A DNA stretch of 20,819 nt, from contig CACZOG010000222.1 of assembly GCA_902782715.1 (NCBI GenBank), forward strand, positions 1 to 20,819, given 5' to 3'. Positions 7,618-14,997 of the stretch are shown in pieces. Both the position numbers and the translations under genes were made by a program. The notes under the pieces were generated by a model. The model ran no database searches, had not been told where the DNA came from, and was given only the letters and a program-made list of their open reading frames with translations. The stretch is from an uncultured Lachnospiraceae bacterium. Its GTDB lineage: Bacteria > Bacillota > Clostridia > Lachnospirales > Lachnospiraceae. How positions within the stretch are numbered: the stretch's first letter is position 1; the number at the start of each line of letters is the position of its first letter.

Positions 7618-7640
7618 AAATATATGCATTACTTTTAGTA

Positions 7641-8552
7641 TTATCTGCACGAATATTCTTTTTTTCTGTATTGTGAAGGTGTCATATCTACCTGTTTCTT
7701 AAAAACCTTCGTAAAATAATTCTGATCCGGATAACCGACTCTTTCGCTAACTTCACCGATCGGGATCTGCGTCTTCGATAAGATGATCTTTGCCATATCG
7801 AGTCTTAATTCGGCAAGATAATTAAGGCATGTTTTGGAAGTCTTAGATAAAAACAGTTCGTTTAATTTGTTTCTGTTAATGTTAAAATCTCCGGTCACCC
7901 TCTCTAAAGTAATATTCTCGCTTATGTGCTCACTTAAGTACTCCACGATCCTTGAATAGATCTCGTCATCCGAAGAAACGGTATCTGCCCCGGCATCTCT
8001 GTGAAAGTTCATATTTGCGATATAAAATAAAAGTTCCATAAGATACGATCTGCTTCTGCAGGGCCAGAATCCGTCATACTGCGCGGTGAGTTCTTTGTCG
8101 ACCGAATTCATCAGACTTTTGATTTTCCCGACTTCGTTTAATGAAAGCTCATAGATCCTGTCCTTTAATTCTTCGATCTCCGTAAAATCGCTCACAAGCA
8201 CGTAATCCTGATATATCGTCTGCCCAAACATTTCCTTAAAAGCATTTGCATCGATCTTTTCAAGCGTGAATTCATCTCTTATTACGGACGGTTTCATATA
8301 AAGCGTTATATTGCTGCCCTTTTTTAACGTCTCAAAGGAAACCTTATCCTTATGTGATAAAAGAATGAGCGACGGTTTTCTGATATCAAAAGTCACACCG
8401 TCTTTTATCAGTCTAATCTCTCCTTTTTCATGCAAAAGGATCTTATATATGGATTCATCCTTAATGTATTTTGTCAGGGAATCGCTTTTTTCGACAGTCA
8501 TATCAACTATTCTGTCCCATCCGTCCCAGTGGCATTCAGTATATAATTTCAT
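7641..8552 (-). CDS. AraC-family transcriptional regulator
   Basis: A 303-residue regulator. The N-terminal part (about 1-110, with KGSNITLYMKPSVIRDEF) resembles the cupin-like ligand-binding domain of AraC proteins. The C-terminal 100 residues hold the two helix-turn-helix units: NITLERVTGDFNINRNKLNEL, then the signature ISEVSERVGYPDQNYFTKVF and MTPSQYRKK. The ATG at 8552 (MKLYTECHW) is preferred because GGAG lies seven bases upstream. The in-frame ATG at 8627 has no ribosome site and lies inside the preceding gene's terminator hairpin. It is placed between two lipoprotein genes (PEBP-domain and serpin) on the same strand, so one or both are likely targets, which is inference. Confidence 0.9.
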   Translation of the reverse strand: MKLYTECHWDGWDRIVDMTVEKSDSLTKYIKDESIYKILLHEKGEIRLIKDGVTFDIRKPSLILLSHKDKVSFETLKKGSNITLYMKPSVIRDEFTLEKIDANAFKEMFGQTIYQDYVLVSDFTEIEELKDRIYELSLNEVGKIKSLMNSVDKELTAQYDGFWPCRSRSYLMELLFYIANMNFHRDAGADTVSSDDEIYSRIVEYLSEHISENITLERVTGDFNINRNKLNELFLSKTSKTCLNYLAELRLDMAKIILSKTQIPIGEVSERVGYPDQNYFTKVFKKQVDMTPSQYRKKEYSCR

Positions 8553-8608
8553 AACCGGTCTCCTGTTTTGATTAGCAATATCTGCACTACCGTTTTTTAT
8601 TCTAACAC

Positions 8609-8655
8609 AAAAAGCGACCTCCGTCATCAGGTCGGCATTCTGATTGGGGAGGTCG
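8609..8655 (-). terminator. Terminator of the serpin gene, with two alternative stems
   Basis: CGACCT (8615-8620) pairs with AGGTCG (8629-8634), and five T residues follow on the minus strand after one C (8613-8609). The same arm extended to CGACCTCC (8615-8622) can instead pair with GGAGGTCG (8648-8655), so two exclusive stems share one arm. The short T run makes it only moderately strong, and read-through into the AraC gene is possible. Confidence 0.6.
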
Positions 8656-8690
8656 TGTTGAAAGGGGGTAGGTTGGGTATTTCGGCTGAT

Positions 8691-10064
8691 CTATTCAAAC
8701 GAATTCTGGCATCCCAAGAAGATAGGCATACCTGTTTCGTTATCAACTATCGCATATACGAAAGGTCTGTCCAGTATAATGTGACGGGGTTCTGTGAATA
8801 CTTCTTCTGCCGTACATTTGGCTTCCATCTCGACAACAGTGGCTGCTGCCGCTTTGGTTCCTTTTCTGTCAACTTCGATATGTGTTTTATGAAGGATCCT
8901 TCCTATCCAGCATTCATAAGGTTCGCCGGACGCGGTTGAGAGCATTTTCGTAAAATCCGCACGCTGTCCGTCAAAAGGAATATCCATTCCCATGCTTTTA
9001 TATACATCCGATAATTCAATATCGTAATCAAGAGTAAACTCGGGCATCTCGACAATAACATCTTCAACACCTGCTTCACGAACATCCTTCGCGAAATCTC
9101 CGCTGTATGCTGAAATATCATTTAAATACTCTTCTGTGCTGACACCCTCATCAGGTAGAATTGCCACAAAAGAATACTTCCTGCCTTTATAGGGCTTAAT
9201 GAATCCCTGTCCGTTTCCTAAAGTGAAATATCTGTTTTCCTTTGAATGAAGCATGGTAACCTGTGAAGTTGTTCCGTCGCAATTGGTAAAAGTGCAGTCT
9301 TCGTATATCTGAGCATCTTCATACGGGGTTGCCCATTCACCTTCGAAAGCTATTGCATTAACAAGATACATAACCGCATCGTCGGGAATCGCATCCAGGA
9401 TCTCGGGTATCATTCCGTTTGTCTCATTGTTTACCCATGCGTTAATATCTGTTACGGTCTGTTCGTTAAAGGGTGCTTTATACATATCGGGATAATAGTA
9501 AGTTACGACATCCTTAACGAATTTGTCTTTCATTACCCACTTGCCGTCATCCTTAAACCATATCGAATTTGCCACATTCCAGTCCACATCTTCGGATGAT
9601 TCCATGTTTCCCGAAAGGAAATACATTATGGTATCCAGTTCATCCGATGAGATCCCGCCGTTTACGGTTTCTTCCATCTGAGCCAGGGTTTCGCCGTCGG
9701 CTCCGTTTTCCGTCATGCCAAGTGCCATCGAGATCGAAAAAGGTGATATAAGAATATTGTCATTGGGTTTATCCGATGACATCCGATTAAGAAGTTTAAA
9801 AGAAGCATCCGTAAGCGCATAACGCTGCTCATTGCTTATATCCGAATACTGAATATCCTCAACTTCAGCACCTTTTACTCCTTTTGTAATGCTTACGGTT
9901 TCATTGCTTAATCCGACCGGTGAATTATTGTCGGGATTTTGAACTGTTTCCGTTATCTGAGTGATCGGATTATTGTTAACGAAATCTGCCGGATTTAATG
10001 TACATCCGGCCAGCATTGACATTGCAGAGATCATTCCTGCTGTTCTGACTAAATTCTTTCTCAT
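8691..10064 (-). CDS. Lipoprotein serpin (serine protease inhibitor)
   Basis: A 457-residue serpin with a lipoprotein signal peptide (lipobox LAGC, Cys21 as anchor) and an approximately 60-residue Asn/Thr-rich linker before the serpin core, which begins near 'ALTDASFKLLNRM' and 'NILISPFSISMALGM'. The hinge of the reactive loop, GTKAAAATVVEM (P15 Gly402 onward), matches inhibitory serpins: Thr at P14 and alanines at P12-P9. Counting by alpha-1-antitrypsin spacing puts Lys416 at P1 and Cys417 at P1', implying trypsin-like targets. The C-terminal signature RPFVYAIVDNETGMPIFLG is intact. It should sit outside the cell membrane and trap a host, competitor or own protease. An AGGAG site lies eight bases from the ATG. 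It is followed by its own terminator and an AraC gene. Confidence 0.94.
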   Translation of the reverse strand: MRKNLVRTAGMISAMSMLAGCTLNPADFVNNNPITQITETVQNPDNNSPVGLSNETVSITKGVKGAEVEDIQYSDISNEQRYALTDASFKLLNRMSSDKPNDNILISPFSISMALGMTENGADGETLAQMEETVNGGISSDELDTIMYFLSGNMESSEDVDWNVANSIWFKDDGKWVMKDKFVKDVVTYYYPDMYKAPFNEQTVTDINAWVNNETNGMIPEILDAIPDDAVMYLVNAIAFEGEWATPYEDAQIYEDCTFTNCDGTTSQVTMLHSKENRYFTLGNGQGFIKPYKGRKYSFVAILPDEGVSTEEYLNDISAYSGDFAKDVREAGVEDVIVEMPEFTLDYDIELSDVYKSMGMDIPFDGQRADFTKMLSTASGEPYECWIGRILHKTHIEVDRKGTKAAAATVVEMEAKCTAEEVFTEPRHIILDRPFVYAIVDNETGMPIFLGCQNSFE

Positions 10065-10204
10065 ATATTCTTCTCCTGTTTAAGGTTTTTTGTTTTTTCT
10101 GTTTAATACACGATTACGGATTATGAATTTATGGATATTTTTCAAAAAAATCTTTATAACACATCTGATGCCCGAATATCCTCAGAAAACATTATTCTTT
10201 TGCA

Positions 10205-10234
10205 CAAAAAAAGAAGCCGTGTTTCAGGCTTCTT
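10205..10234 (-). terminator. Intrinsic terminator after the CPBP protease gene
   Basis: AAGAAGCC (10234-10227 read on the minus strand) pairs with GGCTTCTT (10218-10211) around eight bases, followed by T residues to 10205. It lies 12 bases past the stop codon of the CPBP gene and closes the four-gene transport unit. The remaining spacer to the serpin (10065-10204) is A/T rich. It should hold the serpin promoter, but I could not pick a convincing pair of boxes. Confidence 0.85.
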
Positions 10235-10245
10235 CTGAAATCAGA

Positions 10246-10920
10246 TTATTTTAATACATTAAATATCAACAATGTTCCGATAACATTAATTGCAACGTTT
10301 GCACTCGCATGCACAAGCCAGTTTGCAACGATGGTTTTGTATTTGACGCTTAACCACTGTAAGAACAGTGCAACAAGTGCCAGGCCGATTACGCAGATTA
10401 AAAAAATCGGGATATTAAACCATCCGCCTATTATTCCTATGTGATATGCACTGAAAAGCAGAGCGCTTATAATGTATCCAACCCATTTTTTCGAGAAGAT
10501 ATTGGCAAGAAATCCTCTGAAGAATGCTTCTTCCAGAAAAGAATTAAAAATGATAATATACGCAAATGCAAAGAAGCAGTTCTGTTTCGTCAAGCCTTCT
10601 TTTTCGACCAGGCTCTGTCTTATCCCGGACCACTCAATCTGATTTTTAAAAATGAAGAACAGTATTCCTATTCCGACGAAGAAAAGGACGATACCGCCGA
10701 TCAGTATTCCGATTTTCTCCGGCTTTTTTAAATTGATAATATCAAGGAATTTTTTCTTAGCAAGCGCGGAATAAAGAATCATTACCCCGCCGAATGTGCT
10801 GACCTTGATAATGCATTTGATCAGGTATCCGGGCTGAATATATATTTCTTCAATATATGCAAATATAAGAATAACCGCTGTCAGGATAAGGCAGATTATC
10901 CTTGCTTTCTTTTCATTCAT
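10246..10920 (-). CDS. CPBP-family intramembrane metalloprotease (CAAX/Abi type)
   Basis: A 224-residue membrane protein with about seven hydrophobic segments. It has the three conserved CPBP motifs: Glu130-Glu131 followed by Arg135 (EEAFFRG), the FxxxH motif with His160 (FSAYH), and His204 with Asn208 (HASAN). In this family these coordinate a metal and cleave membrane-linked substrates; some members act in bacteriocin self-protection. The ATG at 10920 lies five bases after the CorA stop codon and the hydrophobic region starts right after it. The longer open frame to 11010 overlaps CorA and would add a non-membrane, Cys-rich stretch, so it was not used. The ribosome site is weak, suggesting translational coupling to CorA. 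Substrate unknown. Confidence 0.87.
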   Translation of the reverse strand: MNEKKARIICLILTAVILIFAYIEEIYIQPGYLIKCIIKVSTFGGVMILYSALAKKKFLDIINLKKPEKIGILIGGIVLFFVGIGILFFIFKNQIEWSGIRQSLVEKEGLTKQNCFFAFAYIIIFNSFLEEAFFRGFLANIFSKKWVGYIISALLFSAYHIGIIGGWFNIPIFLICVIGLALVALFLQWLSVKYKTIVANWLVHASANVAINVIGTLLIFNVLK

Positions 10921-10925
10921 ATCTT

Positions 10926-11840
10926 TTATAACCATTTCTTCTTTTTGAAGAATATCAGACTGCATACCACAATCAAAACGCTTACAATAATGACAATCGG
11001 ATAACCCCATGTCCAGTTAAGTTCGGGCATATACTTAAAGTTCATGCCGTACCATCCCACGATTAAGGTTAGCGGCATAAATATTGTCGTTACGACTGTA
11101 AGCACCGTCATAATACGGTTCTGTTTAACATCGAGTCTCGATTTGTAAGTATCGCGAATCTGACTAGTATAATCAAGAAGGGAATTGACCATATCAAAAA
11201 GTCTTGAAACCCTGTTGGAGAAAAGTCTGAAATATCTTAAATTGTCTGCTTTGAAAAAGTTGTTTTCGTTCTCTTCGAATTCCTGTGCCATATCGATAAG
11301 ATGGTCGTAATGAGTACGGAAATCTCTCATGAAACCTCTTATGTCGTTCACCCTTTCCATATCGGCTTCGCGGTCGTTTTCTATGTTCTTTTCGATGGCA
11401 TCAAGTTCGCTTTCAAAATTCTCAAGAAGTGTTAAGTCTTCTTTTATAATCTGTTCGAGAAAGTCATATATGAATCTTTCAAGACTCGGCATTCTCCATT
11501 TTTTTGCATTGGTAATCTTCTTAATTATCTTTAAAACATTATCCGAAGGATCAATAAATACGATGCCTTTTTCATCAAGTGCAAATGCGAAATCCTTATA
11601 ATCACCCGCAAGATCTTTTCTGTCGGGAAGCGAAAATGTTCCGGTTACGGAATCGTAGTTTACCTCGGCTTTGGTTGTATGAATATCGAGCGTATCAAAG
11701 TCCATATCGATACCCATTTCAAAGTCTTCGCGTTCCTTCTGCCATTCTTCGGGTGTAAGTACCGCTACATACTGTGCCTTACCGTTGTGGCATTCTTTTG
11801 CGGAACATTCATTAAGTGTGCTTTCGATCAAATAATACAT
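10926..11840 (-). CDS. corA: CorA-family divalent metal ion transporter
   Basis: A 304-residue CorA-type protein for magnesium (or cobalt/nickel) uptake. A long cytosolic N-terminal domain with charged helices (about 100-230) is followed by two transmembrane helices. The first ends with the selectivity motif GMN (265-267, WYGMNF), the second is followed by the basic tail FKKKKWL. A GAAGG site lies seven bases from the ATG. Only 35 bases separate it from the upstream amino-acid ABC ATPase gene and no terminator or promoter is seen there, so it is probably co-transcribed with it and with the CPBP gene. The length is at the short end of the family. Ion specificity cannot be read from sequence. 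Confidence 0.92.
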   Translation of the reverse strand: MYYLIESTLNECSAKECHNGKAQYVAVLTPEEWQKEREDFEMGIDMDFDTLDIHTTKAEVNYDSVTGTFSLPDRKDLAGDYKDFAFALDEKGIVFIDPSDNVLKIIKKITNAKKWRMPSLERFIYDFLEQIIKEDLTLLENFESELDAIEKNIENDREADMERVNDIRGFMRDFRTHYDHLIDMAQEFEENENNFFKADNLRYFRLFSNRVSRLFDMVNSLLDYTSQIRDTYKSRLDVKQNRIMTVLTVVTTIFMPLTLIVGWYGMNFKYMPELNWTWGYPIVIIVSVLIVVCSLIFFKKKKWL

Positions 11841-11875
11841 ATAAATACCTTCTTCACATAAAAAGATTAATACTG

Positions 11876-12685
11876 TTAATTCTGTGAGATAACTTCCACT
11901 GATTTATTAAAGAAATTCTTTAATTTCTCGCTCTTTGGATTCTCAAACACTTCCTCGGGAGTACCGATCTCCTCGATCACTCCGTCTGCAATGAAAATGA
12001 TCTTACTTGCCACTCTTCTGGCAAACTCCATCTCGTGAGTAACGATGATCATTGTATTGTCGTTTGATTTAAGTCCTTCGATAACCCTTAATACTTCACC
12101 CGTAAGTTCGGGATCGAGAGCCGATGTGGGCTCATCAAAGCAAAGGATGTCAGGATGCAGAATAAGTGCTCTCGCAATGGCAACTCTCTGCTGCTGTCCG
12201 CCCGAAAGTTCACAGGGATAAGCTTTCATTTTATCCTTAAGTCCGACTCTCTCAAGGATCCCGGTCGCTTCTTCGTCTATGCGGGCATATTCTTTCTTTA
12301 AGTCATCCGAACTTCCTTTGTTTTTCTTATTGTTTTCCTTGGCAAGAAGTCTTGCTGCAAGAGTCAGATTGTTAAAAACATTGTACTGTGGGAAAAGATT
12401 AAACTGCTGGAACACAAGACCGAAATGAAGTCTTTTGGTCCTTAGATTCTTTTCGTTTGCTTTTCCTAAAGCATCATCAAAGATCACATCATCTTTAACC
12501 GTGATCTTTCCCTCATCGGGAATGATAAGCTGATTAAGGCATCGAAGAAGCGTGGTTTTTCCGCCTCCGGAAGAACCGATGATCGCAAGCACTTCGCCTT
12601 TATTCAGTTCAAACGAAACGCCTTTTAATATGTCTTCTTTATCAAATCTTTTCCTTAAGTTTTCTACCTTTAAAACCGTTTCCAT
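11876..12685 (-). CDS. Polar amino-acid ABC transporter, ATP-binding protein
   Basis: A 269-residue ATPase of the GlnQ/HisP family. Walker A is GSSGGGKTT (37-45), the Q-loop region is FQQFNLFPQYN, the signature is LSGGQQQRVAIARAL, Walker B is ILCFDEPTSALD, and the switch His is in IIVTHEME. Against typical GlnQ (about 240 residues) it carries an extra charged insert of about 25 residues (KENNKKNKGSSDDLKKEYAR) between the Q-loop and signature, a known variation in Clostridia. It follows the permease gene by 49 bases that hold a small stem-loop. An AGAGG site lies five bases from the ATG. The binding protein is probably the SBP at 16452-17246. Substrate could be glutamine, cystine or another polar amino acid. 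Confidence 0.93.
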   Translation of the reverse strand: METVLKVENLRKRFDKEDILKGVSFELNKGEVLAIIGSSGGGKTTLLRCLNQLIIPDEGKITVKDDVIFDDALGKANEKNLRTKRLHFGLVFQQFNLFPQYNVFNNLTLAARLLAKENNKKNKGSSDDLKKEYARIDEEATGILERVGLKDKMKAYPCELSGGQQQRVAIARALILHPDILCFDEPTSALDPELTGEVLRVIEGLKSNDNTMIIVTHEMEFARRVASKIIFIADGVIEEIGTPEEVFENPKSEKLKNFFNKSVEVISQN

Positions 12686-12706
12686 TTTTACCTCTGTAAA
12701 CTTCGT

Positions 12707-12730
12707 TTAGTGATATGAACACGTCACTAA
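12707..12730 (-). repeat. Stem-loop between the amino-acid permease and ATPase genes
   Basis: TTAGTGA (12707-12713) and TCACTAA (12724-12730) form a perfect seven-base stem with a ten-base loop. There is no T tract, so it is not a terminator. It may affect mRNA processing or stability between the two cistrons. Confidence 0.45.
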
Positions 12731-12734
12731 TAGG

Positions 12735-13448
12735 TTATCCTTTGTAATAATCCAGTTTCTTTTCAATCTTACCGAACACGATCGTGAGCACTCCGGTGAA
12801 AAGTAAGTAGAATGCACCGATGTAGAATATCGGCCAGATGATAGCTTTAAGTCCTACGATATCCTGAGCAGCCTTAAGAAGTTCCACACATGAAACAACT
12901 CTTGCAAGCGAAGTATCCTTAACAAGCGTGATGATCTCATTTCCCATAGGAGGAATGATCCGCTTGATTACCTGTGCAAGAATGATCTTAAAGAATATCT
13001 GCGCCTTGGTCATACCAAGCACCTGACCTGCCTCATACTGCCCCTGTGAAATACTCTCGATTCCGCCGCGGTATATTTCCGAGAAGTAACATGCGTAGTT
13101 AATGATAAATGCGATGATCACAGCGGGAAGTCTGTTCAGACCGGTCGTGTGAAATATAAGTCCCGGTCCGTAGAACACCAGAATGATCTGGAGCATAAGC
13201 GGCGTACCTCTTATAACCCAGACAAATCCTTTGGTCAGTACCTTTATGAACTTGACCTTGGACATACTTCCGAACGTGATGAGAAGTCCGAGCGGAAGCG
13301 CACCCACAAGGGTAACCGCAAATATAAAAAGTGTCAGTTTAAATCCGTCCAAAAGCTGAAGGGTAACTTCCACAAATGTTTTCAAAAACGGAATCGTTAT
13401 TAATACTTCATCCATAAAGCTTTTAATTGCCGATAACATTTCTAACAT
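12735..13448 (-). CDS. Polar amino-acid ABC transporter, permease protein
   Basis: A 237-residue HisM/GlnP-type permease. It has about five transmembrane helices and the EAA loop EAGQVLGMTKAQIFFKIILA (about 140-160), which docks to the ATPase. The upstream motif RGTPLMLQIILVFYG is characteristic of the amino-acid permease family. It is first in the minus-strand unit permease-ATPase-CorA-CPBP. The start at 13448 has only a weak purine stretch as ribosome site; an ATG nine bases further in is an alternative. The binding protein gene is not adjacent but lies about 3 kb upstream, beyond the Ytr-like operon, on the same strand. Confidence 0.92.
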   Translation of the reverse strand: MLEMLSAIKSFMDEVLITIPFLKTFVEVTLQLLDGFKLTLFIFAVTLVGALPLGLLITFGSMSKVKFIKVLTKGFVWVIRGTPLMLQIILVFYGPGLIFHTTGLNRLPAVIIAFIINYACYFSEIYRGGIESISQGQYEAGQVLGMTKAQIFFKIILAQVIKRIIPPMGNEIITLVKDTSLARVVSCVELLKAAQDIVGLKAIIWPIFYIGAFYLLFTGVLTIVFGKIEKKLDYYKG

Positions 13449-13476
13449 ATAAATATATTCTTTCTTTAATTTATTT

Positions 13477-13506
13477 TTTATATCAACAATATATTATTTT
13501 ACACAA
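13477..13506 (-). promoter_or_regulatory. Possible promoter of the permease-ATPase-CorA-CPBP unit
   Basis: Minus-strand -10 TATAAA (13482-13477) and -35 TTGTGT (13506-13501), 18-base spacer. The -35 is poor (three of six). The location just after the previous operon's terminator and 29 bases before the permease start is the main support. Confidence 0.35.
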
Positions 13507-13521
13507 TATTTCTTACTTTGT

Positions 13522-13553
13522 AAAAAAAATTAAGGCCCGAATTTCTTCGAGCC
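13522..13553 (-). terminator. Intrinsic terminator of the Ytr-like operon
   Basis: GGCTCGAA (13553-13546 on the minus strand) pairs with TTCGGGCC (13541-13534), eight base pairs with one G-U, around a GAAA tetraloop. It is followed by TTAA and a run of eight T residues. The plus strand also has five T residues after the stem, so it may work in both directions. It ends 25 bases after the last gene. Confidence 0.82.
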
Positions 13554-13578
13554 TTTTTATATGTTAATACCATATTGC

Positions 13579-14274
13579 TTAAAGCTTTCCCCAGGGCTGT
13601 CGGTCCATGTAAGATCTGCTGATGGGGACATTCTGTATCGATCTTGAAACAATATAGTAAATAAAAGGGGAAATGATGCATACCGCGAATGCCGCAAAAA
13701 GCAGTCCGATATTCATTGAGCCTGCAAAAAACTCAAATTTTGTCGGCAGTCTCAGGAAAGAATTCTGGAATATTCTGGCTGATTTTGCCAGTATTTCCGG
13801 GATCTGAACAAGCATGATGAGTACCATTAATCCCAATATACCGATTCCGAGTCCCTGCTTTTTGTAAAGTAATGAAACTGCTATATAAGTTAAGATATTA
13901 AAGATCATATAGTTTATAAGGAAGATCGCAATGTCGCTTCCCGGTGCTTCCTCGATAAACATGATAAAAAAGTATTTTGTAAGAATAAAGACAAAGAAAT
14001 GAATTATATTGGATATAAGCAGAATGATCGTGAAATGTTTAAGAACATATTTCTTAGCCTTTTCCGAAGACTGAACCATTTCAGACACCACTGTCTGATA
14101 AGAAACATTCACAAAATACGTACTGCTTATGCTTGCCATCAAGCCCTGAAGTACCAGTCCGATGGGCATAAAGATGTACATTATGCAGTTGAAGAAGAAT
14201 ATTATGATCACAACCAGAAGCATTTTGCTCTGATATGTGTAATTAAATAATTTTACAGTGTCTTTGAGTTTCAT
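13579..14274 (-). CDS. Membrane protein of Ytr-like ABC transporter
   Basis: A 231-residue integral membrane protein with about six hydrophobic helices and short loops, without nucleotide-binding or catalytic motifs. It is the last gene of the GntR/ATPase/membrane protein operon. Its ATG lies one base after the stop codon of the previous membrane protein, with GGAAGG eight bases upstream, which indicates tight coupling. By position it forms the permease with the 14276-14977 protein. In Bacillus the YtrABCDEF system responds to cell-wall-active antibiotics; whether this one does is inference. No sequence similarity to a named substrate class is visible to me. Confidence 0.8.
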   Translation of the reverse strand: MKLKDTVKLFNYTYQSKMLLVVIIIFFFNCIMYIFMPIGLVLQGLMASISSTYFVNVSYQTVVSEMVQSSEKAKKYVLKHFTIILLISNIIHFFVFILTKYFFIMFIEEAPGSDIAIFLINYMIFNILTYIAVSLLYKKQGLGIGILGLMVLIMLVQIPEILAKSARIFQNSFLRLPTKFEFFAGSMNIGLLFAAFAVCIISPFIYYIVSRSIQNVPISRSYMDRQPWGKL

Positions 14275-14275
14275 T

Positions 14276-14977
14276 TTATCTACCTTCCGATATTCTGTCG
14301 TTATACCACTCTTTATTTATGAAATTCTTCATAAGGATCACACCGATAACATTAATGATCACATCCGCCGTTAAATAAACCGCTGTGGTTGCAATAATGA
14401 TTACCGGCGGAATCTTTTCAAACGGGAAAACACTTAAGATCATTGTCGGAAGAATCCATATAAATCCAAAACTGTATATCAATGTCGATATGGTATTGTT
14501 TTCTATTTTTCTGCAGATCCAGCAGAGAAGACTGGATACCATATGGCTGCTGACAATTCCCAATATGCTCATAAGTATAAGCGGCAGAAGATTTTTATCC
14601 GAAATGATCGCCCTTGAGATAAATAATCCCAGATAGATCACACCGATCAGGATCAGTCTTTGGAAAATATCCCATTTGATTATGTTTAAGATCACCGTTT
14701 TCCCTATCGAAGAAGTTTTGGCCATCTCGTTAAGCTGAGAATTGTTGACCATTATTGTTCCTATACAGTATCGGTCGGAGACACATATCACTATTACCGA
14801 GTAGATCATTGAAAACATCGAAACAAATGAGAGTATAAATACGCATGATTCCGAATTTCTAAAGATAAATGTAAGTGCAAAACTTACTGCCAGGATCACA
14901 CAAGGGTAAAGAATATAGGCTGCCGATATTATTCTTTTTGAAGTATATGCATTGTATTGTTTAATCATTTTTATCAT
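14276..14977 (-). CDS. Membrane protein of Ytr-like ABC transporter
   Basis: A 233-residue membrane protein with about six hydrophobic segments, similar in layout to the next gene product. I place the start at the ATG at 14977 (MIKMIKQYN) because GAGAGG (14992-14987) lies nine bases upstream. The longer frame starts with GTG at 15001, overlaps the ATPase stop and has no ribosome site. It follows the ATPase gene closely and precedes its partner by one base, so it is the second-last gene of the operon. It probably forms a heterodimeric permease. Substrate unknown. Confidence 0.8.
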   Translation of the reverse strand: MIKMIKQYNAYTSKRIISAAYILYPCVILAVSFALTFIFRNSESCVFILSFVSMFSMIYSVIVICVSDRYCIGTIMVNNSQLNEMAKTSSIGKTVILNIIKWDIFQRLILIGVIYLGLFISRAIISDKNLLPLILMSILGIVSSHMVSSLLCWICRKIENNTISTLIYSFGFIWILPTMILSVFPFEKIPPVIIIATTAVYLTADVIINVIGVILMKNFINKEWYNDRISEGR

Positions 14978-14997
14978 TTCGTCTAACCTCTCTGCGA

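Noticed and set aside
8553..8627. Upstream ATG extending the AraC regulator by 25 residues
   Set aside because: No ribosome site, and it lies inside the serpin terminator hairpin; the ATG at 8552 has GGAG at proper distance.
10141..10200. 12-codon ORF upstream of the serpin on the minus strand
   Set aside because: No Shine-Dalgarno and very short; likely chance.
10921..11010. Longer start for the CPBP protease, overlapping CorA
   Set aside because: Adds a Cys-rich non-membrane stretch encoded in another frame of CorA's membrane end; the ATG at 10920 begins right at the expected membrane protein start.
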